Notes under the pieces: generated by a model
Database searches by the model: none
Seen by the model: only the letters and a program-made list of their open reading frames with translations
Told to the model about the DNA's origin: nothing
Position numbers and translations under genes: made by a program
From: Hyphomicrobium sp. CS1BSMeth3
GTDB lineage: Bacteria; Pseudomonadota; Alphaproteobacteria; Rhizobiales; Hyphomicrobiaceae
Assembly (NCBI RefSeq): GCF_900117415.1
Contig: NZ_FPEI01000006.1
Span: forward strand, 558,001 to 622,000
Length of the DNA: 64,000 nt
Reading direction: 5' to 3'
In this document: piece after piece, positions 54,971 through 63,946 of the stretch
Position numbering within the stretch: position 1 is the first letter of the stretch
Layout of the letters: the number at the start of each line of letters is the position of its first letter

Positions 54971-55119
54971 GGGTGGCGCTCCGCGGCCGAGATTCACCAA
55001 GGATAGTGTGGGCCGCACCGCGATAATGCGCAACTGGAATGCGGTCGCGCGGGTTCGCCGCCTCGAAGTCCGCCAATATAGGTTTCAAGAGAAAGAGGCT
55101 ACGGGAGGGAGCAGTCCCC

Positions 55120-55743
55120 ATGCTGAGGATTCTCGGAAGAGCAAATTCGTTCAATGTGCGAAAAGTCCTGTGGGTCTGCGACGAGCTCGGCGCTTCGTAC
55201 ACGCGGGAGGATTGGGGCCGTGGCTATCGCCCGACGAACGATGACGAGTTCCTGAAGATCAATCCGATCGGCCTCGTTCCTGCGGTGATCGATGATGGTG
55301 TCGTGCTGCGCGAATCCAATACGATCGTCAGATATCTGGCGACCAAGCACGGAGATGATGCCATTTACCCGACGGATCCCGTGCGTCGCGCCGGCGTCGA
55401 GAGTTGGATGGATTGGGCCAACTATGAAACGTCGATATCGCTCCGCGGCGCCTTCCTCGGCGGCATGCTGAACGAGCCGCCGTGGAACAATCCGTGGTTC
55501 ATCGAGCAGGGGCGGCGGCAAATCACGAAGGAGGTCGGCCAGCTCGACGCGCATCTGCGAACGAGCGGGCCGTACATCACGGGTGATACATTCACCATCG
55601 CCGATATCCCGATCGGCCTCGTGGTCAACCGGTGGTTCTGCCTGAACTTCGAGCGGCCGGAGTATCCTTTCGTCGCGCGCTACTATGAGCAGCTCAGCAC
55701 CCGGCCCGCTTACATGCGCCACGTGCGCAATGGCCTGCCCTGA
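55120..55743 (+). CDS. Glutathione S-transferase
   Basis: A 207-residue GST. MLRILGRANSFNVRKVLWVCDELG is the thioredoxin fold with the catalytic Ser/Asn region, and NPIGLVPAVIDDGVVLRESNTIVRYLA binds glutathione. The C-terminal helical domain has GDTFTIADIPIG. GGGAGGGA precedes the ATG at 55120. It converges with panB (12 bp apart). Confidence 0.9.
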   Translation: MLRILGRANSFNVRKVLWVCDELGASYTREDWGRGYRPTNDDEFLKINPIGLVPAVIDDGVVLRESNTIVRYLATKHGDDAIYPTDPVRRAGVESWMDWANYETSISLRGAFLGGMLNEPPWNNPWFIEQGRRQITKEVGQLDAHLRTSGPYITGDTFTIADIPIGLVVNRWFCLNFERPEYPFVARYYEQLSTRPAYMRHVRNGLP

Positions 55744-55755
55744 TGAGCCGAGCGG

Positions 55756-56646
55756 CTAGATCTGCTTCCGCTTCTGCACCATCTTGGCGAACTTCTCGTA
55801 CTCCTCCTCCTTGACGGTGTAGGAGTGATCGTCATCGGGGAAGGAACCTTCCTTCACCTCCTTGACGTACTGCTTGATGCCGTTGACGGCGACCTCGGTG
55901 AGGTTGGCGAAGCGCTTCGTGAACTTCGGCTTGAAGTCCGTGAAGACGCCGAGAAGGTCATGGCAGAGCAGGATCTGGCCGTCCGTGCCGACGCCAGCAC
56001 CGATGCCGATGGTGGGAATCGTGAGCTGCTCGGAGATGAGCCGCGCGATCTTGGCCGGCACGGCCTCGAACTCGAGCATGAAGCAGCCCGCATCCTCGAT
56101 CGCGAGCGCATCCTCGAGGATCTTCATGGCGGCATCGGCCGTGCGGCCTTGGATCTTGAAACCGCCGAAGGTGGCGATCGTGTGCGGCGTGAGGCCGATG
56201 TGCGAGGCCGTTGGGATGCCGGCATCGACGAGGGCCTTCAGAATGTGGGCTTGGCTCTTGCCGCCCTGCGGCTTCACCGCGTCGGTCAGCGCGTCCTGCA
56301 TGAAGCGTGTCGCATTCACGAGCGCGCGATCGACGGTGTTGTAGCTCTGGTAGGGCATGCAGCCGAGCACGAACGTATTGGGCGCGCCGCGCCGGATGGC
56401 CTGCGCGTGCATGACCATCATGTCCATGGTCGCGGGGATCGTGCTCTTGTGGCCGTGCGCGATCATCGCGAGGCTGTCGCCGACGACGGCAACGTCGACG
56501 CCCGCCATCTCGGCCCATTGCGCGGCCGTGTAGTCCGGGACGGACATGTAGACCATCTTCTCGCCGGTCTTCTTGCTGTCGCGGATTTCGGTGATCGTTC
56601 GCTTCTCGCGCTTCTTTGCCGCCTCGGGTGCCGCTGCGTTGGCCAT
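55756..56646 (-). CDS. panB: 3-methyl-2-oxobutanoate hydroxymethyltransferase
   Basis: A 296-residue TIM-barrel enzyme of pantothenate synthesis, transferring a hydroxymethyl group from methylene-THF to 2-oxoisovalerate. The N-terminal KMVYMSVPDYTAAQWAEMAGVDVAVVGDSLAMI and the motifs HIGLTPHTI, EFEAVPA and GIGAGVGTDGQILLCHDLLGV are family-specific. The methylene-THF link ties it to the glycine cleavage system. No panC follows. ATG at 56646 has GGAGGG upstream. Confidence 0.94.
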   Translation of the reverse strand: MANAAAPEAAKKREKRTITEIRDSKKTGEKMVYMSVPDYTAAQWAEMAGVDVAVVGDSLAMIAHGHKSTIPATMDMMVMHAQAIRRGAPNTFVLGCMPYQSYNTVDRALVNATRFMQDALTDAVKPQGGKSQAHILKALVDAGIPTASHIGLTPHTIATFGGFKIQGRTADAAMKILEDALAIEDAGCFMLEFEAVPAKIARLISEQLTIPTIGIGAGVGTDGQILLCHDLLGVFTDFKPKFTKRFANLTEVAVNGIKQYVKEVKEGSFPDDDHSYTVKEEEYEKFAKMVQKRKQI

Positions 56647-56758
56647 GGTCTCATTCCCTCCATGCTGATATATCTTCCGTATGGTAAGGTAGGGGCCGCA
56701 CGTCGGGCAAGCAAAGGCTTGCCAGGCGGAGCATCGAGACAGCGAATGAGGTGAAGGG

Positions 56759-57127
56759 ATGGCGCTCATGCAATGGGGTGCGCTGGTGGCGTTCGCGCTG
56801 CTGGTCATGAGCGCATCACTCTATGGTTTGACCGCAAGCGGGCACTTTCCGAGCGAGCATCGCGCGGAGGCGCTGAGGTCGCCCGCCGGTGCTGCGATCC
56901 TGTGGGGCACCATGGCCGTCGCGCTGGCAACGGCGATTGTCGGGCTCGTCCTTGCCTGGCTGATGCTGCCTTGGACGTGGGCCGTGATCGTCGGAGGCGG
57001 CGTCCTGCTCATGGCGCCGCTCATCCTTCAGCTCTTTCCGGATAGCTTCGTCGATGGACGGGCGGGGCTTCTGGTGTTCGCGGGCCTTGGGGCGGCTCTG
57101 TCGCTCGCCGTGCTGCTTTTTCGCTAG
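56759..57127 (+). CDS. Small multi-span membrane protein of unknown function
   Basis: A 122-residue protein with four hydrophobic helices (GALVAFALLVMSASLYGL, AILWGTMAVALATAIVGLVLAWLML, WAVIVGGGVLLMAPLI, GLLVFAGLGAALSLAVLLF). No recognised family. GGTGAAGGG lies before the ATG. Its stop codon falls on the outer CTAG of the palindromic element at 57124-57199, so the element sits directly at the end of the gene. Confidence 0.6.
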   Translation: MALMQWGALVAFALLVMSASLYGLTASGHFPSEHRAEALRSPAGAAILWGTMAVALATAIVGLVLAWLMLPWTWAVIVGGGVLLMAPLILQLFPDSFVDGRAGLLVFAGLGAALSLAVLLFR

Positions 57128-57199
57128 TGTGGTGTTTCCGAAGTCCGTCACCCATTCGCGGTAGGTGTCGGAGGCGGACTTTGATCTGAACCACACTAG
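57124..57199. repeat. ~75-nt palindromic element, copy 1 (upstream of phoR)
   Basis: Outer arms CTAGTGTGGT/ACCACACTAG and inner arms AAGTCCG/CGGACTT surround a ~24-nt loop; the two arms differ between by an internal bulge. The same build occurs at 60369-60442 and 60458-60533, 74-76 nt each. The left end provides the stop codon of the gene ending at 57127. It may be a MITE-like mobile hairpin or a transcription end/processing element. Confidence 0.7.
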
Positions 57200-57268
57200 G
57201 GCTGTCGGATCAGCCGAGGAACGTCTAAAAGACCGCGCAGGAAAACGCACGACACGGAGGAGCGGCGC

Positions 57269-58606
57269 GTGCAGCTTCTCGGCATGGACCAGCAATCTTT
57301 CGGCGATGCTCTGCGGCTTGGGCTCAGAACGGCAGCCCGGCGCGTGCGGCAGCGCGCATCACTACTGCTCGCCGTCACCATTGGCGGCGGCGCCGTCGCG
57401 TTGATGGGCGGTCTTTCGCCGTGGATGATCGTCCTCGGTGCTGCGCTGGCTCTGGTGCTGGCGGCGCTCGTCTCTCTCGAGGGAGAAGACGCGGGGGCGG
57501 CCGAGCGCGCCTCATCGCGGGCGCAGCGAAGTGCCGCCGCTGAAATGGCCGGGCGCTGGCGCGCGGCTCTGGATGCCGTTCCCGATCCCGTGATCGTGCT
57601 CAATCATGGCGGCGCGATCGTGCACATTAATCCCGCCGCACGCGAGATCTATGCGCTCCTGCGGCCCGGTGGACAGCCCTCCCTCCTGAGCCGCGACCCC
57701 ATATTTCTCCAGGCCATCGACGAGGTGCTCGACGACGGCCGCCAGCAATCAGTGGAAATCCAGGAGCGCATTCCGTTCGACCGGCGCGTTCGGATCACGC
57801 TCACGGCCGTGCCCGAGACCTCGGCGGACGAGGACGGACCTCGCGTCGTCATTGCGCTGCGCGACCTCACCGACCAGGACCGGCTTGGGCGCATGCGCGC
57901 GGATTTCGTCGCCAATGCGAGCCATGAGCTGCGCACGCCGCTCGCTTCGCTCGTTGGCTTCATCGAGACCCTGCAGGGGCGCGCCAGCGACGATCCGGTA
58001 GCAAGGGCGCGCTTTCTCGGCATCATGGGCCAGCAGGCCGCGCGCATGTCGAGGCTCGTCGATGACCTTCTCTCGCTGAGCCGGGTCGAAATGCGCGAGC
58101 ACGTGCCGCCGCGCACGGCCATCGATCTCAACGATACGGTTGCCGCTGCCGTCCAGGCCCTCGAGCCCGTCGCGCGCGCCGCGGGTGCGACACTGAAGTT
58201 CTCCCCTTGCGACGGGCCAGCGGTGGTTCTCGGGGAAACCGACGAGATCGTGCAGGTGGTGCAGAACCTCGTGCAGAACGGGTTGAAATATGGCGCGCCG
58301 GGTAGCCCCGTCGCGGTGACCGTTCGCCGGGAGGCGCGCGGACCGACCAGCCGCATTGCCGTCGCCGTGCGCGACGAAGGGCCTGGAATACCGCCCGAGC
58401 ACCTGCCGCGACTCACGGAGCGCTTCTATCGCGTCAATCCCAAGTCGAGCCGGGAAAAGGGCGGCACGGGCCTCGGGCTCGCCATCGTCAAGCATATCAT
58501 CAACCGCCACCGCGGCGAATTCCGAATCGAATCGGAGCTGGGAAAAGGCTCGACTTTCACGTTCGTCATCGATGAGCAGGCGCGTCGTCCGAGCGCTGCT
58601 CTGTGA
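57269..58606 (+). CDS. phoR: Phosphate regulon sensor histidine kinase
   Basis: A 445-residue kinase. Two TM segments near residues 31-69, a PAS domain from about 95 (DAVPDPVIVLNHGGAIVHINPAA), the H-box NASHELRTPLASLVG, N-box QNLVQNGLKYG, and G-boxes EGPGIPPEHLPRL and GGTGLGLAIVKHI. It phosphorylates PhoB under phosphate limitation. The GTG start at 57269 has GGAGGAG seven bases upstream. phoU follows 136 bp later. The pst transporter genes, often between phoR and phoU, are absent. Confidence 0.93.
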   Translation: MQLLGMDQQSFGDALRLGLRTAARRVRQRASLLLAVTIGGGAVALMGGLSPWMIVLGAALALVLAALVSLEGEDAGAAERASSRAQRSAAAEMAGRWRAALDAVPDPVIVLNHGGAIVHINPAAREIYALLRPGGQPSLLSRDPIFLQAIDEVLDDGRQQSVEIQERIPFDRRVRITLTAVPETSADEDGPRVVIALRDLTDQDRLGRMRADFVANASHELRTPLASLVGFIETLQGRASDDPVARARFLGIMGQQAARMSRLVDDLLSLSRVEMREHVPPRTAIDLNDTVAAAVQALEPVARAAGATLKFSPCDGPAVVLGETDEIVQVVQNLVQNGLKYGAPGSPVAVTVRREARGPTSRIAVAVRDEGPGIPPEHLPRLTERFYRVNPKSSREKGGTGLGLAIVKHIINRHRGEFRIESELGKGSTFTFVIDEQARRPSAAL

Positions 58607-58742
58607 TGACGGTATTGTTATTTAATTATAACGCCTTATTCTGTCACAAAGTTGTAGGCTGAGGGCGCTAGATTGCAGCGCAAATCGAGGGGGCGGGCCG
58701 TTTCGGCGCGCGTGAACTCTCGGACATTTTCGGAGCATCAGG

Positions 58743-59462
58743 ATGACGCGCCAGCACACGGTCAAGGCCTTTGAGCAGGAGCTGCATCTGCTCGATAAGC
58801 GCATCACCCAGATGGGTGGCCTCGCCGAGCAGCAGCTCGGCCGCGCCTTCGAGGCGCTGGAGCGTCGCGATCCCAAGCTCGCGGCCGAGGTGGTCGCCGG
58901 CGATGCCCTCATCGATCAGCTCGAGCGCGACCTGCAGGAGCAGTCGATCGTCATGATCGCCAAGCGCCAGCCGCTGGCCGACGACCTGCGTCACATCATG
59001 ACCGTGCTCAAGATCGCCGGCGACCTCGAGCGCATCGGTGACCTCGCCAAGAACATGGCCAAGCGGGCGCTCGCGATCTCGGGTGAGAACCACCCGAAGC
59101 CCTTGATGACCGGTCTCAAGAACATGACCGAGCTCGCGCTTCGCCAGCTCAAGGACGTGCTCGATGCCTACAGCGAGCGCCAGGCCGACAAGGCGCTCGC
59201 CGTCTGGCGCGCCGACGAGCAGATCGACGCGATGTACAATTCGCTCTTCCGCGAGCTGCTGACCTACATGATGGAAGACCCGCGCAACATCGGGCTCTGC
59301 ACCCATCTTCTGTTCGGCGCCAAGAACATCGAGCGCATCGGCGACCACACGACGAACATCGCCGAGAACGTGCATTTCCTCGTCCATGGGCAGCCCGTGA
59401 TGGATGTGCGCCCGAAGAGCGACGAGACCAGTTCAACGCTGATCACGGCCGAGGAGCCCTGA
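58743..59462 (+). CDS. phoU: Phosphate transport system regulatory protein
   Basis: A 239-residue helical protein with two similar PhoU repeats, each with a metal cluster motif (EXXXDXXXD-type in LERDLQEQSIVMIAKRQPLADDLR and NIGLCTHLLFGAKNIERIGDHTTNIAEN). It links the Pst transporter with PhoR to keep PhoB inactive when phosphate is ample. It sits between phoR and phoB in the same direction. Confidence 0.95.
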   Translation: MTRQHTVKAFEQELHLLDKRITQMGGLAEQQLGRAFEALERRDPKLAAEVVAGDALIDQLERDLQEQSIVMIAKRQPLADDLRHIMTVLKIAGDLERIGDLAKNMAKRALAISGENHPKPLMTGLKNMTELALRQLKDVLDAYSERQADKALAVWRADEQIDAMYNSLFRELLTYMMEDPRNIGLCTHLLFGAKNIERIGDHTTNIAENVHFLVHGQPVMDVRPKSDETSSTLITAEEP

Positions 59463-59637
59463 TCGGTGCAACGGATGCGTGGTGCACGCCGAGGGCCTCA
59501 CTGCCGAGGCCGAAGGCAACCAGCCCACGCTGTAAGAAGCGGAGCGTAACGTGCGCGTTGCGACACTGAGAACGGCACGGGGACAGGCGATCCGTAGCGA
59601 CGGAGCGCCGGGCGAGGCCAGGGAGGGCCGGGCTCGG

Positions 59638-60324
59638 ATGAGCATCAGGATCCTGGTGGTCGAGGACGATCCGGCGATCGTCGAGCTCATCACCTACAAC
59701 CTCGAAGCCGAGGGCTTCGAGGTCGTCGTCGCCGAGACCGGCGAGGAGGCTCAGCTCCTCATCAACGAAGAGAATTTCGACCTCGTCCTGCTCGACTGGA
59801 TGCTGCCGGGCGTGTCCGGGATCGAGCTTTGCCGGCGCATGCGCCAGCGCCAGGAGACGACGGCCGTCCCCATCATCATGCTGACCGCGCGCGGCGAGGA
59901 AGGCGATCGCGTGCGCGGGCTCGCCACGGGCGCCGACGACTACATCGTCAAACCCTTCTCGATCGCGGAGCTCATTGCCCGCGTCAAAGCCATGCTGCGC
60001 CGCGCCGCGCCCGAGCGCGTCTCCGATGTGATCACGGTTGGAGATGTCTCGCTCGACCGCCTCGCCCATCGCGTGCGCCGCGCGCAGCGCGAGGTCCGCC
60101 TCGGGCCTACCGAGTACCGCCTTCTCGAGTTCATGATGGAGCGGGCCGGACGCGTTCTGAGCCGCGAGCAGATCCTCGACGGGGTCTGGGGCCGCCAGGC
60201 CGAGCTCGACGAGCGTACGGTGGATGTTCATATCGGACGGCTGCGCAAGGCCCTGATCCGCGGCAAAGAGAGCGAGATCATCCGCACGGTCCGCGGCGCC
60301 GGCTACGTCATCGAGGCGGCCTGA
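59638..60324 (+). CDS. phoB: Phosphate regulon response regulator
   Basis: A 228-residue OmpR-type regulator. The receiver has the phosphoacceptor Asp53 in LVLLDWMLPGVSG, acidic Glu9/Asp10-Asp11 (VVEDD), Thr and Lys in IMLTARGE and KPFSIAEL. The winged-helix DNA-binding domain has LGPTEYRLLEFMM and LSREQILDGVWG. It activates phosphate-starvation genes at pho boxes. The ATG at 59638 gives the normal start. Two palindromic elements follow the gene. Confidence 0.95.
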   Translation: MSIRILVVEDDPAIVELITYNLEAEGFEVVVAETGEEAQLLINEENFDLVLLDWMLPGVSGIELCRRMRQRQETTAVPIIMLTARGEEGDRVRGLATGADDYIVKPFSIAELIARVKAMLRRAAPERVSDVITVGDVSLDRLAHRVRRAQREVRLGPTEYRLLEFMMERAGRVLSREQILDGVWGRQAELDERTVDVHIGRLRKALIRGKESEIIRTVRGAGYVIEAA

Positions 60325-60368
60325 GCCAGGCAGTCTCAGCAGACTTCTCTCCGGTCCCTTCGGATGCG

Positions 60369-60442
60369 AGTGCCCCGATTCCGAAGTTCGCCTGAGCTTG
60401 GCGCTGGTGTCGCGAGCGAACTTCGGAATCATAAGGGGCACT
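60369..60442. repeat. ~75-nt palindromic element, copy 2 (after phoB)
   Basis: Left arm AGTGCCCC then GATTCCGAAGTTCGC; right arm GCGAACTTCGGAATC, four bases, then GGGGCACT. The arms pair as an outer 8-bp and inner 15-bp stem with a small bulge and a loop of about 24 nt. It shares the build and parts of the consensus (CTAGTG, TTCCGAAGT) with copy 1. It lies 45 bp after phoB. Confidence 0.75.
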
Positions 60443-60457
60443 AGAATTACAGTCTTG

Positions 60458-60533
60458 CTCGTGTGATTCAGATCGGGATATTCGCTTAGTACGGTGCAGC
60501 AACCACCGGCGAATATCCCGATCATCACACGAG
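60458..60533. repeat. ~75-nt palindromic element, copy 3
   Basis: Left arm CTCGTGTGAT, three extra bases, then GATCGGGATATTCGC; right arm is the exact complement without the bulge. Loop about 23 nt. It sits 15 bp after copy 2. The TGTGATTCAGATC part resembles the right arm of copy 1 (TGTGGTTCAGATC), supporting one family. Confidence 0.75.
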
Positions 60534-60597
60534 TGCGTCGTGTGCGCCCCTAGGCGCATTTCCGCAGCAGCTCACATCTCCGACGACCGGATCTCCC

Positions 60598-61773
60598 ATG
60601 ACGATCGACTTCAAGGACCCCGTGGCGCTGGCCCAGGCGCTGATCCGCTGTCCGTCGGTGACGCCGGAGGAGGGTGGTGCACTCTCGCTCCTCGAAGAAG
60701 CTCTGAGGCCCGCGGGCTTCGGCTGCAAACGTCTCGTCATGCGTGAGGCGGGGACGCCGGATGTCGACAACCTCTATGCGCGGCTCGGTCGCAAGCAGCC
60801 GAACCTTTGCTTTGCCGGCCATACGGACGTCGTTCCGGTTGGCGATGCTGGAAAGTGGACGCACCCGCCGTTCGGCGCCGAAATCCACGACGGCATCCTC
60901 TACGGCCGCGGTGCCGTCGACATGAAGGGCGCGATTGCCGCTTTCGTCGCCGCGACTCTGAGGCTCGTCGAGCGCCATGGCGGGGAGCTTCCAGGGGCCA
61001 TCAGCCTCCTCATCACGGGCGACGAGGAAGGCCCTTCGATCAATGGCACCATGAAGGTGCTCGATTGGATGCGCGACAACGGCGAGGTCATGGACGCCTG
61101 CATCGTCGGCGAGCCGTCGAACCCGAAGTCCCTCGGCGAGGAGATCAAGATCGGCCGGCGCGGCTCGCTCAATGCCGAGCTGATCGTTGCCGGCAAGCAG
61201 GGCCATGCCGCCTATCCCGCTCTTGCCGAGAACCCCGTGCCGAAGCTTGCGCGGCTGATCGACCGCCTCTCGTCGATGCCGCTCGACCAGGGCAACGCCG
61301 ACTTCGAGCCCTCGAGCCTGCAGGTGACCGTGCTGAGCGTGCCGAATACGGCGACCAACGTCATCCCCAACGAGGCGCGGGCGAAGTTCAATATCCGCTA
61401 CAACAATCTCTGGACGCGACCCAAGGCCGAGGCCTGGGTACGAGAGCAGTGCGCGGCGGCGGCCACCGAGGTCTCGGCGCGCTGGGAGGTGAGCTTTTCC
61501 GGCACAGGCGACGTATTCCTCACCAAGCCCGGACCGCTGGTCGAGACGATGAAAGGAGCGGTCGCCGAAGTCGTCGGCCGCACACCGGTCTTGACGACCA
61601 ATGGCGGCACTTCCGATGCCCGCTTCATCCAGGCTTATTGCCCGGTCATCGAATTCGGGCTGACCAATGCGCTCGCGCACCACGTGGACGAAAGGGTTGC
61701 CGTCAGCGACCTCCAGGCGCTCACGCGGATTTATGAACGCTTCATCGAGCGCTATTTTACCGTGGGGGTGTGA
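60598..61773 (+). CDS. dapE: Succinyl-diaminopimelate desuccinylase
   Basis: A 391-residue zinc hydrolase of lysine/diaminopimelate synthesis. Metal-binding motifs are FAGHTDVVPVGD, GRGAVDMKGAI and TGDEEGPSINGT, with the dimerisation lid region in the middle and NGGTSDARF near the end. It removes succinate from N-succinyl-LL-diaminopimelate. It starts after the palindrome-rich gap downstream of phoB and is not linked to other dap genes in the window. Confidence 0.95.
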   Translation: MTIDFKDPVALAQALIRCPSVTPEEGGALSLLEEALRPAGFGCKRLVMREAGTPDVDNLYARLGRKQPNLCFAGHTDVVPVGDAGKWTHPPFGAEIHDGILYGRGAVDMKGAIAAFVAATLRLVERHGGELPGAISLLITGDEEGPSINGTMKVLDWMRDNGEVMDACIVGEPSNPKSLGEEIKIGRRGSLNAELIVAGKQGHAAYPALAENPVPKLARLIDRLSSMPLDQGNADFEPSSLQVTVLSVPNTATNVIPNEARAKFNIRYNNLWTRPKAEAWVREQCAAAATEVSARWEVSFSGTGDVFLTKPGPLVETMKGAVAEVVGRTPVLTTNGGTSDARFIQAYCPVIEFGLTNALAHHVDERVAVSDLQALTRIYERFIERYFTVGV

Positions 61774-61977
61774 CGATCAGGCGCCCGGCCGCCATGATCC
61801 TGCCGCGAGCCGGTCGTCTCAATCCCGATTGACGGAGCAGGCTCATCGGGCAAAGCTCAATCCTCACGAAGTTTTGCATGTTCAAAGGACTATGTCGTGC
61901 AACAGAAGGGCGGGGCTGTATCGCTCGAGCCCGGTGGTGCTCGTCAAGGTTGGTCAGTGAGCGCGGAGACCGCGAGA

Positions 61978-62865
61978 ATGGCTGAGGCCGTGAAATGGTG
62001 CCGAGTGCGCAGGCTGGCCCTCGCCTTGGGCACGGCGCTGCTTGCGCCGGGCCTGGTCGGAGCCGCCTCGGCGTCGCCTGCCGAAGTCGTGATGAGCCCC
62101 CACCGCGCTGTCTACGACATCACGCTGCTTCGCGCTCAGGGTGGCTCGGGCATCGCCGACATGTCCGGCCGGATGGTCTACGAGCTCACGGGCAATCCCT
62201 GCGTCGGCTACTCGCAGAACATGCGCTTCGTCACCAATGTCGTGAACCAGGAAGGCGTGACGAGCCTCACGGATCTGCGCACGACGAGCTGGGAGGATGC
62301 CGCCTCGCGCGCCTTCCGCTTCAACTCGAGCCAGTACAAGGACCGCAAGCTCACCGAGACCACCGTCGGCGACGCCTCGCGCACGGATGGCCCCGGCCGG
62401 CTCAAGGTCGCGTTGACGCGGCCGGCAAAGAAGCAGCTCGATCTGCAGCCGCAGGCCATGTTCCCGATCCAGCACTCGCGCGAGCTCGTCGTTCGCGCGC
62501 AGCGCGGCGAGCGGCTCTTCACGGCCGATCTCTATGACGGGTCGGAGAAGGGCGACAAAGTTTACACGACCGTTTCCTTCATCGGGAACAAGCGCGCGGC
62601 GGGAAATGTCGAGGGGCTCGAAGCGGTCGAGTCGGCAAAGCCGCTGCTGAGTGTGCCTTCGTGGCCCATCTCGATCAGCTACTATGAGCCCGAGACGCAG
62701 CGCCAGGATGCGCTCCCGACATACGAGCTCTCGTTCCTCTACTACGCCAACGGCGTCTCCCGCCGCCTGATGATCGACTACGGCTCCTTCGCCGTGCGCG
62801 GCGTGCTCAAGGAGATTGCCTTCCTCGATCCCGGTAAGTGCGAGGAAACCGCCAAGCCGCGGTGA
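61978..62865 (+). CDS. eipB: EipB family envelope integrity protein (DUF1849)
   Basis: A 295-residue periplasmic protein with a signal peptide (cleavage near GAASAS). DUF1849 motifs: SPHRAVYDITLLRA, MSGRMVYELTGNPCVGYSQ, DLYDGSEKGDKVYTT and a C-terminal VLKEIAFLDPGKC. Cys75 and Cys288 correspond to the conserved disulfide pair. EipB forms a beta-spiral that helps keep the cell envelope intact in Brucella. The ATG at 61978 has CGGAGA upstream; the preceding gap (about 200 bp) has no gene. Confidence 0.92.
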   Translation: MAEAVKWCRVRRLALALGTALLAPGLVGAASASPAEVVMSPHRAVYDITLLRAQGGSGIADMSGRMVYELTGNPCVGYSQNMRFVTNVVNQEGVTSLTDLRTTSWEDAASRAFRFNSSQYKDRKLTETTVGDASRTDGPGRLKVALTRPAKKQLDLQPQAMFPIQHSRELVVRAQRGERLFTADLYDGSEKGDKVYTTVSFIGNKRAAGNVEGLEAVESAKPLLSVPSWPISISYYEPETQRQDALPTYELSFLYYANGVSRRLMIDYGSFAVRGVLKEIAFLDPGKCEETAKPR

Positions 62866-62887
62866 GTTGATCTTCGAGCTAAATTGC

Positions 62888-63946
62888 TCAGCGCAGGTGC
62901 GGCGCAACCATGAGGCCGCCCTTGATCCACAGCTCGTTGGCGCGCCGCTCGAGCTTCAGCGCGGAACGCTGGCCGAGATTGCGCTCGAAGAACTCACCGT
63001 AGTTCCCGAGTGATTTCAGGATCTGGTAGACCCAGTCGCGCGGCAGGCCGAGCGGCTTGCCGATATCGCCCTCGACGCCGAGCAGGCGCCTGACGTCGAG
63101 TTGCGCGGAGGCCTTGAGGCTTTCGACCCGTGCCGAGCTGATGCCGAGCTGCTCGGCGGCGACGAGTGCGTGGATCGTCCAGCGCACGATGTCGAACCAG
63201 GCGGGATCGCCGCGCCGCACGGCCGGGCCGAGCATGGTGATGGCGAGCGCCTCGGGCAGAATATGATGCTCGGTAGGACCGGCCAGCCGTAGTCGGAGAT
63301 CCGCCAGCGCCGCAGCATCGGCACTGAGTGCCTGGCAGCGGCCGCTCGTATAGGCCTGGACCATCTCCTCCCATTTCTCGACGACGACGGCTTCATGCTT
63401 GATGCCGTGTGTCTTGAAGAAGCTGGCGACGGCCTGGATGGTTTCCGGGTTGTTGGCGAGGCAGATGCTGGCGCCCGAGAGCTCACGCGCACTCGTGACG
63501 CCTTGCGCGCGCTTCACGAGCAGCCGCGTCGTGTCGTGATAGAGCACGCCGGGAAAGCGGATGCCGAGGCCAGTCTCGCGCGTCAGGCTCACGGCGGTAC
63601 CAGTCGCGAGGATGTCGACCTCGCCGGAAAGGAGCGCGGTCGCAGCCACCGAGGGCGCGATCATCAGAGGTTTGGCGGCTTCCGGCTTGCCGAGCACGGC
63701 GGCTGCGAGCGCGCGGCAGAAGTCCACATCGAAGCCCGACCAATGGCCGCGCGAATCGACGGTCGAGAACCCCGGAGCCGTGCGCGTGAAGCCACAGATG
63801 ATATGCCCACGCGAAACGATGCGTTCGAGAGTCGTCGGTTTGTCCTGCGCCTCCGTGCGGGGAGCGGCGAGGGTGCATAAGGCGAGAGCAAACAGAATGG
63901 AGGCCGACAGGTGCCGGCGTCCAAGAACAGCAAATTGTCTCATCAT
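62888..63946 (-). CDS. Amino acid ABC transporter substrate-binding protein (SBP family 3)
   Basis: A 352-residue binding protein with a signal peptide (cleavage near APRTEA). ERIVSRGHIICGFTRTAPGFSTVD, WSGFDVDFCRALAAAVLG and VDILATGTAVSLTRETGLGIRFPGVLYHDT are typical of the general amino acid binding protein AapJ type. The C-terminus ends YGEFFERNLG...LKLERRANELWIKGGLMVAPHLR. It converges with eipB. No permease or ATPase genes are visible, though the region past the window could hold them. Confidence 0.9.
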   Translation of the reverse strand: MMRQFAVLGRRHLSASILFALALCTLAAPRTEAQDKPTTLERIVSRGHIICGFTRTAPGFSTVDSRGHWSGFDVDFCRALAAAVLGKPEAAKPLMIAPSVAATALLSGEVDILATGTAVSLTRETGLGIRFPGVLYHDTTRLLVKRAQGVTSARELSGASICLANNPETIQAVASFFKTHGIKHEAVVVEKWEEMVQAYTSGRCQALSADAAALADLRLRLAGPTEHHILPEALAITMLGPAVRRGDPAWFDIVRWTIHALVAAEQLGISSARVESLKASAQLDVRRLLGVEGDIGKPLGLPRDWVYQILKSLGNYGEFFERNLGQRSALKLERRANELWIKGGLMVAPHLR

